From: Patescibacteria group bacterium
GTDB taxonomy: Bacteria > Patescibacteriota > Microgenomatia > UBA12405 > JAHJSD01
Direction: 5' to 3'
DNA: 5,424 bases
Assembly: GCA_018830585.1 (NCBI GenBank)
Contig: JAHJSD010000006.1
Coordinates: 1 to 5,424, forward strand
Shown: positions 5,365 to 5,424 of the stretch, in pieces
Position numbering within the stretch: the first letter of the stretch is position 1
Layout of the letters: each line of letters opens with the position of its first letter
Program-made: the position numbers and the translations under genes
The notes under the pieces: generated by a model
Databases searched by the model: none
The model's input: the letters and a program-made list of their open reading frames with translations, nothing else
Told to the model about the DNA's origin: nothing

Positions 5365-5424
5365 GGTGGGTAAAGAGAATTCCCTCCAGCGCAAAGTCGG
5401 AGTTTTTACTTCCTTGAAATAAAA

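Larger units (their letters stand above)
4990..5424. repeat. Non-coding, repeat-rich right flank
   Basis: No credible gene is seen here. Contents from left to right: a GTCATTGC...GCAATC repeat (5014-5050); a short tandem phrase, ACTCGCTTC followed by ACTCGTTC (5072-5088); two competing inverted repeats, AAGGTC (5125-5130) with GACCTT (5152-5157), and CGAGGG (5131-5136) with CCCTCG (5160-5165); copy C of the main hairpin repeat (5200-5259); a hairpin at 5265-5284; and a strong hairpin element at 5329-5364. Several open frames cross the region on both strands, but they overlap one another, have no start signals and follow the repeats. Confidence 0.8.

Noticed and set aside
5080..5422. Several overlapping open frames on both strands in the right flank
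   Set aside because: They overlap each other in different frames, run through hairpin repeats, have no ribosome binding site and show no recognisable domain.
1..5424. Insertion sequence or transposon carrying the GH130 genes
   Set aside because: No transposase, integrase, terminal inverted repeats or target-site duplication is seen. The flanking repeats are direct and internal to longer repeat mosaics.

Overview
The window reads as a compact chromosomal segment of an uncultivated bacterium, most plausibly from the Candidate Phyla Radiation (Patescibacteria). This is inference: short gaps between genes, weak or absent Shine-Dalgarno sequences, an orphan glycosidase cluster beside a housekeeping kinase, and hairpin-rich intergenic repeats would all fit, but there is no marker gene to prove it. 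TGA is used as a stop and glycines use GGN codons, so the recoded (UGA = Gly) CPR lineages are unlikely.

Layout. Bases 1-398 are non-coding and packed with short hairpin-forming repeats. Bases 399-532 are AT-rich and hold a good sigma-70-type promoter (TTGTCA, 17 bp, TATACT) plus a second possible -10 and short direct repeats. Three same-strand genes follow with gaps of only 2 and 9 bp, so they probably form one operon: a 549-aa GH130-family protein (533-2182), a 639-aa protein with two complete GH130 domains (2185-4104), and a 291-aa NAD kinase (4114-4989). Bases 4990-5424 are again non-coding and contain the same repeat family in the same orientation as the left side.

How the genes may work together. 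GH130 enzymes (Pfam Glyco_hydro_130, formerly DUF377; COG2152) are five-bladed beta-propellers that phosphorolyse or hydrolyse beta-mannosides. Three of the four GH130-like units here keep the GCEDPR motif with the catalytic Asp. The fourth, at the N-terminus of the first protein, keeps the first and last blades but has lost the catalytic section. The two genes look like copies of a two-domain fusion, one of which has eroded. The three intact units differ at residues near the phosphate site, so they may not all do the same chemistry. The NAD kinase has every expected motif and is probably a routine NADP-supplying enzyme; no direct link to mannoside metabolism is visible.

Most noteworthy: the two-gene, four-unit GH130 array with its half-lost propeller; the active-site differences among units; and the repeat family that brackets the operon as direct repeats about 5 kb apart.
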